Below, in pieces: positions 1-6,263 of a stretch of DNA of 8,877 nucleotides. The notes below the pieces were generated by a model. It saw only the letters and a program-made list of their open reading frames with translations, was not told the DNA's origin and did no database searches. The stretch is taken from NCBI GenBank assembly GCA_035465395.1, contig DATHRK010000011.1, forward strand, positions 1-8,877, written 5' to 3'. Position 1 is the first letter of the stretch. Each line of letters opens with the position of its first letter. The DNA comes from DATHRK01 sp035465395. Its GTDB lineage: Bacteria; Gemmatimonadota; Gemmatimonadetes; Longimicrobiales; RSA9. The position numbers and the translations under genes are program-made.

Positions 1-723
1 GTGCGGGCTCGCCGAAGCGGTCGCGCCGCCCAGGCGCGTGGTCGGCCCGCCGGCGGGCGCCTCGGCGGAGCTCGCCGCGCTCGCGCCCGGTTCGGCGGCC
101 GCCGCGCGCTCGGGGACCACGACATGGACCGGCGCCGGCCAGGCGGCGTAGCGCGTCGGCGCCAGCCCCGGCCGCCAGGCACCCTCACGGGGCGCAGTGA
201 TCAGGACCGCCTGGAAGCTCTCTGCCGCAGAGCGGTCGGCCGCTTCGCGGAGCCCCAGGAAGGCGCGTCGGTAGTCCGCCTCGGCGCGCCTCGGCCCCGC
301 CCCCGCCAGCGAGTCGAGCGCGTCCAGCCTCTCCAGGACGACCGCGGCGGAGTCGAAGGCGACGAGCAGAGCGTCCCCGCCGGCCAGCGCCGCGGCCGCG
401 CTGTCCAGCGCCGCCGCCCGGAACGGAGCCATGCCCGTACCGACGTCCAGCGCCACGATGCGCAGCGCGCCGGTCCTGGCCGGCGGCAGCGTCGGCGCGG
501 CCGCCGTGAGGGCGAGCACGCCGAGGACGACGGCCCTCAGGGCCAGGAGGGTCGGATGGGTGGGGAGGTGGAGCCGCAGGCGCGTGCGGAGGTCGGGCAA
601 CAGGAAGCGCGCGGTCGGCAGCGCGGCCCGAGGACCGGGGCGACGCCGGAGCATGTGCAGCAGCAGGACGACACCCGCCAGCGCCGCGCCGACCGCCAGC
701 AGCCAGGGCCGCGCGAGCGTCAC
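1..723 (-). CDS. BatA-type membrane protein with degenerate vWA-like domain (partial, runs off left edge)
   Basis: This is the N-terminal part (241 codons, no stop) of a protein continuing beyond the window's left edge. Residues 5-24 form a first hydrophobic segment followed by HMLRRRPGPRAALPTARFL, the layout of the BatA N-terminal domain (helix, basic stretch, then a short 'RFL' element). A second hydrophobic segment lies at about 58-79. From about 87 an alternating beta/alpha pattern (RIVALDVGTGM, then DALLVAFDSAAVV) looks like a von Willebrand A fold, but the expected metal site Asp-x-Ser-x-Ser reads D93-V-G95-T-G97, so both serines are missing. BatA-type proteins are inner-membrane partners of MoxR ATPases and DUF58 proteins. 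I chose the GTG at 723 because it lies 6 bases after the DUF58 stop and keeps the first membrane helix; the next in-frame ATG (residue 24) would delete it. Translation is probably coupled to DUF58. The BatA assignment rests on motif and context; the C-terminal domains are unseen. Confidence 0.75.
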   Translation of the reverse strand, partial: MTLARPWLLAVGAALAGVVLLLHMLRRRPGPRAALPTARFLLPDLRTRLRLHLPTHPTLLALRAVVLGVLALTAAAPTLPPARTGALRIVALDVGTGMAPFRAAALDSAAAALAGGDALLVAFDSAAVVLERLDALDSLAGAGPRRAEADYRRAFLGLREAADRSAAESFQAVLITAPREGAWRPGLAPTRYAAWPAPVHVVVPERAAAAEPGASAASSAEAPAGGPTTRLGGATASASPH

Positions 724-729
724 GCGCGC

Positions 730-1626
730 CTAGGCGGCACCGGCGGACCGGTGGGTGAGCCACTCCGCGAGGGCGCGCTCGAGCGGCGTGTCGGTCCCCA
801 GAGGGAGGTATTCGACACCGCGCGCCATGAGGTCGCTCCCGAGGCCCGCGAAGTAGGCGCTGACGCGGCCGCGGAAGCCCGCATCGTCGGCGGGCGCCGC
901 GACGACCTCGGCGGCGGTGTCGTCGGGGTCGAAGTACCGGCCGGGAGGCAGCGGCGCGCGCCCCTCCTCTTCAGGGGTCAACGGACGCATGACGAGCACG
1001 TCGTCCCCTCTCGCCCGCAGGCGGCCCAGCGCGGCGACCGCCGCGCCCGCGGCGTCCGGGGCGAGCAGGTCCGACAGCAGGACCAGCCGGCCACGCCGGG
1101 GAAGCGCGGCCGACACGTGCTCCACCGCGTCCGCCAGACCGTCGCGTCCGGTGGGACGCAGGCGCTCGAATGCGAGGAGCAGGTCGTGCAGGTAGCCTCG
1201 CCGGTGGCGGGGCCGCATGAGCAGCTCGCCGCCGCCGCTGGTGCGCGCCAGACCCACCGCGTCGCCCCTGCGCAGCATCAGGTACGCGAGCGCGGCTCCC
1301 AGCATCTGCGCGTAGCGGAACTTCGTGAGGCCCGCGCCGTCGGCGTACGCCATGGACATGGAATCGTCGACGAGGACGAAGGCCTGCAGGTTGGACTCCT
1401 CGCGGAACTGGCGGACGAAGAGACGATCCGTCCGCGCGAACAGGCGCCAGTCCACGTGGCGGGATTCGTCGCCCTGCTGGTAGGCGCGGTGCCGATCGAA
1501 CTCCCGCCCGGCCCCGAGAAGCGTGGCTCGGTGGATGCCTCCGAACGTGCCGGACACCACGCGCCTCGCGATGAAGTCGAGGCCGCCCAGCGCGGACAGC
1601 ACATGGGGGGGCAAGAGCTCGGACAT
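730..1626 (-). CDS. DUF58 domain protein (vWA-like, MoxR-associated)
   Basis: A 298-residue protein of the DUF58 family, close to the usual length. The family signature is clear at residues 43-77: FDRHRAYQQGD, then HVDWRLFARTDRLFVRQFREE. It leads into a von Willebrand A-like fold whose metal-site motif is intact: D87-D-S89-M-S91 (Asp-x-Ser-x-Ser) after the strand AFVLV. A second strand with an acidic end, LVLLSD186, follows. There is no signal peptide or membrane helix, so it is probably cytoplasmic or peripheral to the membrane. DUF58 proteins are generally encoded between a MoxR AAA+ ATPase and BatA-type vWA membrane proteins, and are thought to act with them in maturation or chaperoning of other complexes; the exact substrate is unknown. 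Here the BatA-like gene follows directly, while moxR lies about 2.1 kb upstream beyond three opposite-strand genes. The ATG at 1626 was chosen because homologues begin near this point and further extension would run through the divergent promoter region. No good Shine-Dalgarno is visible. Confidence 0.9.
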   Translation of the reverse strand: MSELLPPHVLSALGGLDFIARRVVSGTFGGIHRATLLGAGREFDRHRAYQQGDESRHVDWRLFARTDRLFVRQFREESNLQAFVLVDDSMSMAYADGAGLTKFRYAQMLGAALAYLMLRRGDAVGLARTSGGGELLMRPRHRRGYLHDLLLAFERLRPTGRDGLADAVEHVSAALPRRGRLVLLSDLLAPDAAGAAVAALGRLRARGDDVLVMRPLTPEEEGRAPLPPGRYFDPDDTAAEVVAAPADDAGFRGRVSAYFAGLGSDLMARGVEYLPLGTDTPLERALAEWLTHRSAGAA

Positions 1627-1724
1627 GGCTTGACGGTAGCGACGCGGGCCGGCGCCCGACAGGCGCAGCGACGTGATGCTGGGGCACCGCCGGCGGCGCA
1701 CGTGCATCACCGCCCTTACGGGGA

Positions 1725-1746
1725 TATATTTCGATATCGAAATATA
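1725..1746. promoter_or_regulatory. Perfect 22-base palindrome, candidate MarR operator
   Basis: Every base from 1725 to 1746 pairs with its partner about the centre at 1735/1736; the core is TTTCGATATCGAAA (1729-1742). It sits in the divergent gap between the DUF58 gene (minus) and marR (plus), inside an AT-rich island (19 G/C in 52 bases at 1721-1772) that stands out sharply from the surrounding DNA. MarR-family dimers bind symmetric AT-rich sites of about this size and usually repress their own divergent promoter. That the neighbouring MarR binds here is an inference. TATA-like hexamers overlap the palindrome, but I cannot fix a -35/-10 pair with confidence. Confidence 0.7.
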
Positions 1747-1772
1747 CGATTCCGTTCCATTCGGTTTCGTAT
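1744..1772. promoter_or_regulatory. Imperfect inverted repeat next to the palindrome, candidate second operator
   Basis: Arms ATACGATTCCG (1744-1754) and CGGTTTCGTAT (1762-1772) are complementary at 9 of 11 positions with a 7-base spacer, centred near 1758. The right arm repeats the TTTCG element of the perfect palindrome. The two dyad centres are about 22 bases apart, close to two helical turns, and the repeats share bases 1744-1746. This geometry would suit two regulator dimers on the same DNA face. Function is inferred. Confidence 0.45.
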
Positions 1773-1822
1773 GACCGCCGTCCATGGGACGGACGGCGGG
1801 GCGCAGAGAGCCTGGAGGCTGC

Positions 1823-2269
1823 TTGGTCGAACCGCTTCGCTTCGTCTCCCCCCTGCACAAGGCGACCCGCCAGATCGGCGAGTATCTCGCCGAGGACTGT
1901 CGACGACTGGGGGTGGAGCCCGGCGAGGGGCACATGCTCTCCTACACGAGCCTGTACGGCCCGTGTCCCCCCGCCGAGCTGGTGCGGGTCTTCGGGTACA
2001 AGCCCTCGACCCTCACCGGTATGCTCGACCGGCTGGAGGAGAAGGGGTTGCTGGTCCGCGATCCCAACCCCGAGGACCGGCGCTCGTTTCTCATTCGCGT
2101 GACCGGGGAAGGGGCATCGATCGCCGCGCGGTTGCGAGGTCAGTTGGAGGACTTCGAAGCGGAGGTGAGCGACCGGGTGGGCCCGCGAGCGGAGAAGGGC
2201 TTTCGAGCGGTCATGCAGGCGATCGGCGACATCACCCGCGTCGAGTTGAGGGAAAGGAACGACGAATGA
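1823..2269 (+). CDS. MarR-family winged helix-turn-helix transcriptional regulator
   Basis: A 148-residue protein of the MarR type, normal length for the family. After helix 1-2 (about 5-30), the winged helix occupies about 37-97: a 'CPPAELVRVFGYK' helix pair, the recognition helix KPSTLTGMLDRLEEKGLLVR (60-79), and the wing DPNPEDRRSFLIRVTGEG (80-97), with the D-x-R-R pattern typical of MarR wings. The C-terminal helices (98-140) would form the dimer interface. I chose the TTG at 1823 because GGAGG lies 4 bases upstream (1814-1818) and the protein then starts at the usual point; an in-frame ATG at 1784 would add 13 residues (GRTAGRREPGGC-type sequence) but has no visible ribosome binding site. 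It probably represses itself and the two genes behind it through the palindromes at 1725-1772. The inducing ligand is unknown. A Cys at 26 and another at 48 could allow redox sensing, but nothing shows that. Confidence 0.88.
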   Translation: MVEPLRFVSPLHKATRQIGEYLAEDCRRLGVEPGEGHMLSYTSLYGPCPPAELVRVFGYKPSTLTGMLDRLEEKGLLVRDPNPEDRRSFLIRVTGEGASIAARLRGQLEDFEAEVSDRVGPRAEKGFRAVMQAIGDITRVELRERNDE

Positions 2270-2775
2270 CCATCAAGGATGCGCTCCTCCAGCAGTACGG
2301 ATTTCTCTATCGGACCGTACGCGCGAACCTGGAAGGGTTCACCCAGGAGGAGTCGCTGGCACAGCCACAGCCAGGCGGCAACTGCGCCAACTGGATCCTC
2401 GGGCACCTGACCGGCGCCCAGAACAACGTGCTCGGCCTGCTCGGCGAGGGCCCCATCCTGGAGCACCCCAACATTCCCCTGGGGGGCGCCCAGGCAGCGA
2501 TCACCGGCCCGGAGAACGCGCTCCCGTTCGTCGAGATGCTGGAAGCCTTCCTGGCCTCCGAGGAGCGCTGCCTGTCCGCGCTGTCCGCGCAGACCGACGA
2601 GAGCCTGAGCGAAGGCGGTTTCACGGACCCGTTCGGCGGCGAGGCCACGCGCGGCCAGCTCCTCAATCTGCTCGCGTTCCACCAGGGGTACCACGCCGGG
2701 CAGCTCGGCCTGTCGCGTCGCCTCGTGGGCAAGCCGGGCGCGATCGGAGCGCCGGAGCCGAGCCTCTCGGCCTGA
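2266..2775 (+). CDS. DinB-fold protein (putative metal-dependent, thiol-linked enzyme)
   Basis: A 169-residue protein with the four-helix DinB/YfiT-like fold. The three metal-binding histidines expected for the family are visible: H47 in NWILGHL, and H139 and H143 in the helix FHQGYHAGQLG. Members of this superfamily include bacillithiol and mycothiol S-transferases and other metal-dependent enzymes; many remain uncharacterised, and the substrate cannot be read from the sequence. No signal peptide or membrane segment is present, so it is expected in the cytoplasm. The ATG overlaps the marR stop codon (ATGA) and is preceded by AAGGA at 2254-2258 with a 7-base spacer, so translation is probably coupled and expression should follow the MarR regulator. 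A two-domain VOC protein follows 114 bases later on the same strand. Together they suggest a detoxification or stress role, which is an inference from context. The fold assignment is strong; the activity is not. Confidence 0.85.
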   Translation: MTIKDALLQQYGFLYRTVRANLEGFTQEESLAQPQPGGNCANWILGHLTGAQNNVLGLLGEGPILEHPNIPLGGAQAAITGPENALPFVEMLEAFLASEERCLSALSAQTDESLSEGGFTDPFGGEATRGQLLNLLAFHQGYHAGQLGLSRRLVGKPGAIGAPEPSLSA

Positions 2776-2889
2776 CGCAGCACGGATCTGCGGGCGCGCC
2801 GCGACGTGGTCGGCGTCCCCAAACCCCGGGACCGCGCGCCGGCAACCGGTCGACGCGCGCCATCACGACAGAACAGGAGCCACCCCGCT

Positions 2890-3675
2890 ATGCCCGAGAT
2901 CCCGCGAGGACGATTCGTGTGGTACGAGCTGCTCACGACCGACCCCGAGGGCGCCGAGGCGTTCTACGGGTCGCTGATGGGCTGGGGCACCGACGAATGG
3001 CAGGCGCCCGTGGAGGACATGCCGCCGTATCGGATGTGGACGGTCGACGGTACGTCGATCGGCGGCATCATGGAGCTTCCCGAAGAGGCCCGGCAGGGGG
3101 GCGCCCCACCCCACTGGCTCGGCCACATCGCGACGCCGGACGCCGACGCCACCGCGGCGCGCGCCGAGGAGCTCGGCGCCACCGTACTGATGGGTCCGCA
3201 CTCGATCCCGGAGGTGGGCCGTTTCGCGGTGATCCGCGACCCGTGGGGCGCCACCTTCTCGGCCTACACGCCCGCCGGAGAGGCGCCCGGCCACGAGGGC
3301 GAGCCCAAGGTCGGCGAGGTCGTCTGGCACGAGCTGCTGACCGAGGACTACGCCGGCGCGGCCGACTTCTACGGCGACCTCTTCGGCTGGACCAGGGGCG
3401 AGCCGATGGACATGGGCGAGATGGGGATCTACCAGATCGTGGAGCGCAACGGCGTCCAGCTGGGAGGCATCATGAACCGGCCGCCGGAGTGGCCGTCCAG
3501 CTGGCTCTACTACGTCCGGGTCGACGACCTCGACGGGAAGATCGAGGCGGTGCGCTCCACCGGGGGCAAGATCCTCAACGGGCCGATGGAGGTGCCCGGC
3601 GGCGGACGCATCGCGCAGGGTCTCGACCCGCAGGGCGGGGCGTTCGCGATCTTCGAAGCCGGCGAGATGGGCTGA
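2890..3675 (+). CDS. Two-domain VOC family protein (glyoxalase-like, Rv0577/CFP32 type)
   Basis: A 261-residue protein made of two vicinal-oxygen-chelate domains, about residues 7-127 and 141-258. The repeats are obvious: FVWYELLTTDPEGAEAFYGS (9-28) matches VVWHELLTEDYAGAADFYGD (144-163), each followed by a GW turn, and each domain ends in a 'RDPWGATFSAY' / 'LDPQGGAFAIF' strand. Length and layout match the mycobacterial antigen Rv0577 (CFP32), which I recall as the closest named relative. In glyoxalase I the first strand supplies a metal-binding His; by my by-eye alignment the equivalent positions here are W11 and W146, so classic glyoxalase I chemistry is doubtful. AGGAG at 2875-2879 lies 10 bases before the chosen ATG, which settles this start over longer frames. 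It is the last gene of the marR-dinB-VOC cassette and is followed by a hairpin at 3689-3722. Likely cytoplasmic; substrate unknown, possibly a reactive carbonyl or an antibiotic-like ligand. Confidence 0.88.
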   Translation: MPEIPRGRFVWYELLTTDPEGAEAFYGSLMGWGTDEWQAPVEDMPPYRMWTVDGTSIGGIMELPEEARQGGAPPHWLGHIATPDADATAARAEELGATVLMGPHSIPEVGRFAVIRDPWGATFSAYTPAGEAPGHEGEPKVGEVVWHELLTEDYAGAADFYGDLFGWTRGEPMDMGEMGIYQIVERNGVQLGGIMNRPPEWPSSWLYYVRVDDLDGKIEAVRSTGGKILNGPMEVPGGGRIAQGLDPQGGAFAIFEAGEMG

Positions 3676-3688
3676 GCGACCGGCGCGT

Positions 3689-3722
3689 CGCGGGGGGTCG
3701 TCTCTTCGGGACCGCCCCCGCG
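3689..3722. terminator. GC-rich hairpin between convergent VOC and moxR genes
   Basis: The arms CGCGGGG (3689-3695) and CCCCGCG (3716-3722) pair perfectly, and GGTC (3696-3699) pairs with GACC (3710-3713) above a two-base bulge, giving 11 base pairs and a 10-base loop. It begins 14 bases after the VOC stop and lies 5 bases beyond the moxR stop on the other strand, so it could end both transcripts. There is no T-run on either side, so it is not a canonical intrinsic terminator. Confidence 0.4.
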
Positions 3723-3727
3723 GCCGC

Positions 3728-4828
3728 CTACAGGCCGCTGGAAGGAGGCGGCAGGGCCTCCCGCACCCCGGCCACGATCGAGCCCACGGGCACGCCCTCC
3801 GCTTCGGCCTGGAAGTTGAGCAGGAGGCGGTGGCGCAGCACCGGGAGGAGGACCCGAGCCACGTCGTCGCTCGCGACGTGGAAGCGGCCCGCGGCGAGCG
3901 CGTTCGCCTTGGCGCAGAGCACGAGCGCCTGACCTGCGCGGGGCCCCGCGCCCCACCGCAGCCAGCGCCGCACGTCGTCGGTCGCGCCGTCCGCGGTGGG
4001 GCGCGTGGCCCGAACGAGCGCCGCGATCCACGCGATCATGTCGTCGGAGATCGGCACGTCCCGCACGCCCCTCCGGAGCGCGAGGACGTCCGACGCGCCG
4101 AGCACCGGCTCCCGAGGGGCGGGCTGGCGCCCCGTCGTCCGACGCAGGATGCGCCGCTCCTCGTCCGCCGCCGGGTAGTCCACCGAGATCTGCATCAGGA
4201 AGCGGTCGAGCTGCGCCTCGGGCAGCGGGTAGGTGCCCTCCTGCTCGATGGGATTCTGGGTCGCCAGTACGAAAAACGGCCGGGGCAGCACGCGGTCCTC
4301 ACCGCCGGCAGTGACCATCCCCTCTTCCATCGCCTCCAGCAGGGCGGCCTGCGTCTTGGGAGGCGCGCGGTTGATTTCGTCGGCCAGCAGGACGTGGGTG
4401 AAGACGGGCCCCTCGAGAAAGCGGGGCACGCGCCGCCCGCTGGCCCGGTCTTCCTCGATCACCTCGGTTCCGGTGATGTCGCCGGGCATGAGGTCGGGGG
4501 TGAACTGCACGCGCCTGAAGTCGAGCTCCAGGGCATCGGCGAGGGTTCTCACCATCAGCGTCTTGGCGAGGCCGGGAACGCCCTCCAGCAGCCCGTGACC
4601 GCCGGCCAGCAGGCACAGCAGGACCTCGTGCACCGCCTTTTCCTGCCCGACGATGCTGTGCGCGATCTCGCCTCGCAGGCTTTCCACCGCGGCGGCGAAC
4701 GCGGCGGGATCCGGCGCGTCGTCCCGCGTCGAGCCGTCGCCCATGGACGGCTGGCTTTCGGTGTCGAGGGCGCGCCCGTCGCCGGCGGGGACGTCGGCTT
4801 CGGGCGAGGCGCGTCGCTGTCCTGGCAT
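3728..4828 (-). CDS. MoxR-family AAA+ ATPase
   Basis: A MoxR-type AAA+ ATPase of 366 residues from this start. All core motifs are present: Walker A GVPGLAKT (83-90), Walker B VLLADEIN (146-153), the MoxR 'NRAPPKTQAALLEAMEE' segment (153-169), sensor 1 LATQNP (188-193), the arginine-finger region LPEAQLDRF (202-210) and the sensor 2-like GPRAG (295-299). MoxR ATPases act as cytoplasmic chaperones with vWA-domain partners, here most likely the DUF58 and BatA-like proteins encoded further along the same strand. The start is uncertain: the conserved region begins near residue 40, and the 28 residues before an alternative ATG at 4744 are acidic and low in complexity. Neither start has a clear Shine-Dalgarno. 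From 4744 the protein would be 338 residues, nearer the usual family length. It is oddly separated from DUF58 by three opposite-strand genes. Family call is secure; start is about even between the two. Confidence 0.92.
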   Translation of the reverse strand: MPGQRRASPEADVPAGDGRALDTESQPSMGDGSTRDDAPDPAAFAAAVESLRGEIAHSIVGQEKAVHEVLLCLLAGGHGLLEGVPGLAKTLMVRTLADALELDFRRVQFTPDLMPGDITGTEVIEEDRASGRRVPRFLEGPVFTHVLLADEINRAPPKTQAALLEAMEEGMVTAGGEDRVLPRPFFVLATQNPIEQEGTYPLPEAQLDRFLMQISVDYPAADEERRILRRTTGRQPAPREPVLGASDVLALRRGVRDVPISDDMIAWIAALVRATRPTADGATDDVRRWLRWGAGPRAGQALVLCAKANALAAGRFHVASDDVARVLLPVLRHRLLLNFQAEAEGVPVGSIVAGVREALPPPSSGL

Positions 4829-5048
4829 GACGATGGCGAGGGGTTGGGGTGATGCCTGTCCGCTGCTCCGGCGCGGAGCGCATGGTAGTGTAGGGGCCCG
4901 GCCGGTGCCTGGCCATCGCGCGGTTGCCCCCGAGCGAGGGGGAGGCCTGCCGAGGCGTGCCGGCATCCGCCGGATCGGACGAGCCTCGTCTGGGGTTCTC
5001 TTTGGGTCGAGGCCGGATCAGCAGCGAACGGAGACGAGGGACGATCGG

Positions 5049-6188
5049 ATGCGAAGGCGGAGCCATACGTGGGGAACCGCGACCGTGCTGGTCCTGACGG
5101 CAGCCGCGACCGGCCCGGCGGCGGCAGCGGCGCAGCGACCGGGCCCCGGCCCCGAGTGGTCCACCGATTTCTCCAGGCACACCGTGCCTCTCGACGAGAT
5201 CGTCCCCGGCGGGCCGCCGAAGGACGGCGTTCCCGCCCTGGACACCCCGAAGTTCGAGACCGTTGCGCAGGCCGACGGCTGGCTGCGCGATCGCGAGCCG
5301 GTGGTCGCCTTCGTCCACGACGGCGACGCGCGCGCCTACCCCTACCGCATCATGATCCAGCACGAGATCGTGAACGACGTCGTGGGCGGGCTCCCGGTCG
5401 CGATCACGTTCTGCCCGCTGTGCAACACCGCGCTGGCGTTCGACCGGCGGCACGAGGGCAGGGTGCTCGACTTCGGTACGACGGGATGGCTCCGCAACTC
5501 CGACCTGGTCATGTACGACCGCCAGACCGAGTCGTGGTGGCAACAAGCGTCCGGCGAGGCGATCGTGGGCGAGCTGGCCGGTGCGGAGCTGCCGTTCCTG
5601 GCCGCGCAGACCGTCTCCTGGTCCAACTTCCGGGAGGCCTACCCCGACGGCCGCGTCCTCTCGCGGGAAACTGGCTTCGCGCGCGACTACGGTCGCAACC
5701 CGTACGTCGGCTACGACGACCTGGAGGAGGGCCGACCCTGGGCGCGGTTCTTCCGCCGCGAGACCGACGATCGGCTGAGGCCCATGGAGCGGGTCGTGGC
5801 CGTCACGTCGGGGGAGCGTCCGCTGGCCTTTCCGTTCTCCGTGATGGCCGAGGAGCGCGTCGCTCAGGTTCGCATGGCCGACCGCCCCGTGGTCGTGCTG
5901 TGGGCGCCCGGCACCGCGAGCGCGCTCGACACTCCGCATGTCGCCGACGGCCGGGAGGTCGGCGCCAGCGGCGTGTTCGACCGACGACTCGGCGACCGCA
6001 CGCTCACCTTCGTGGCCGACGGCGACGGGTCGTTCCGGGACCGGGAGACCGGCAGCCGCTGGAACATCCTCGGCCAGGCGCTGGCCGGTCCACTCGCGGG
6101 CTCGACGCTCGAGCCGATCGCCCACGGCGACTACTTCTGGTTCGCGTGGGCCGCCTTTCGTCCCGACACCCGGGTGTGGCGGCCCTGA
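5049..6188 (+). CDS. Exported DUF3179 protein with CPLC motif
   Basis: A 379-residue DUF3179 protein of unknown function. Residues 1-29 are a signal peptide: basic start MRRR, hydrophobic core TATVLVLTAAA, then a small-residue stretch ending AAAAAQ that suits signal peptidase I, so it is expected outside the inner membrane. The DUF3179 core follows: DGDARAYPYRIMIQHEIVND (91-110), FCPLCNTA (121-128) with C122 and C125, LDFGTTGWLRNSDLVMYDR (140-158), SWWQQASGEAIVGELAG (162-178), and a C-terminal SRWNILGQALAGPLAGSTL and FWFAWAAFRPDT. The CxxC next to conserved His105 suggests a redox or metal-binding role; I recall that some homologues have selenocysteine in this motif, which would fit thiol redox chemistry. 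GAGGG at 5036-5040, 8 bases before the ATG, supports the start, and it places the signal peptide correctly. It is transcribed away from moxR and converges on the MutS-like gene, with no obvious operon partner. Family is secure; function unknown. Confidence 0.9.
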   Translation: MRRRSHTWGTATVLVLTAAATGPAAAAAQRPGPGPEWSTDFSRHTVPLDEIVPGGPPKDGVPALDTPKFETVAQADGWLRDREPVVAFVHDGDARAYPYRIMIQHEIVNDVVGGLPVAITFCPLCNTALAFDRRHEGRVLDFGTTGWLRNSDLVMYDRQTESWWQQASGEAIVGELAGAELPFLAAQTVSWSNFREAYPDGRVLSRETGFARDYGRNPYVGYDDLEEGRPWARFFRRETDDRLRPMERVVAVTSGERPLAFPFSVMAEERVAQVRMADRPVVVLWAPGTASALDTPHVADGREVGASGVFDRRLGDRTLTFVADGDGSFRDRETGSRWNILGQALAGPLAGSTLEPIAHGDYFWFAWAAFRPDTRVWRP

Positions 6189-6192
6189 CGCC

Positions 6193-6256
6193 GGCCGCCT
6201 CCCCGGTCCGAATCCGCCCGCCGTCCCAGGCTCTGTCCGACCGGCGGGGAGCGGCC
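6193..6256. terminator. GC-rich inverted repeat between convergent DUF3179 and MutS-like genes
   Basis: The arm at 6193-6208 pairs with 6239-6256: GGCCGC with GCGGCC, then TCCCC with GGGGA after a one-base bulge, then GGTC with GACC after a three-base bulge, about 15 base pairs around a 30-base loop. It starts 4 bases after the DUF3179 stop and ends 7 bases from the MutS-like stop, so it could end both transcripts. There is no T-run and the loop is long, so the call is tentative. Confidence 0.3.
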
Positions 6257-6263
6257 CGCGCCG

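Noticed and set aside
185..763. 192-codon minus-strand frame near the left edge
   Set aside because: It overlaps the BatA-like gene in a different frame. The BatA frame has membrane helices and a plausible GTG start 6 bases after DUF58; this one has only Arg/Gly/Ala-rich sequence.
1627..1935. N-terminal extension of DUF58 by 103 residues
   Set aside because: It would cross the AT-rich operator region and overlap marR; DUF58 homologues start near the ATG at 1626.
1..2265. Very long plus-strand open frame leading into the DinB gene
   Set aside because: It runs antisense to DUF58 and BatA-like genes and in another frame through marR; its translation is Arg/Gly/Ala-rich with no family features. 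Long open antisense frames are expected at this GC content. Only the last 170 codons (DinB) are real.
4829..5048. Possible promoter for moxR with a TACACT-like -10 at 4887-4892 (minus strand)
   Set aside because: No matching -35 element could be found at a suitable distance, so the hexamer alone is not enough.
4299..6125. 608-codon minus-strand open frame opposite DUF3179
   Set aside because: It is antisense to the DUF3179 gene and then overlaps moxR in the wrong frame; no recognisable protein features.
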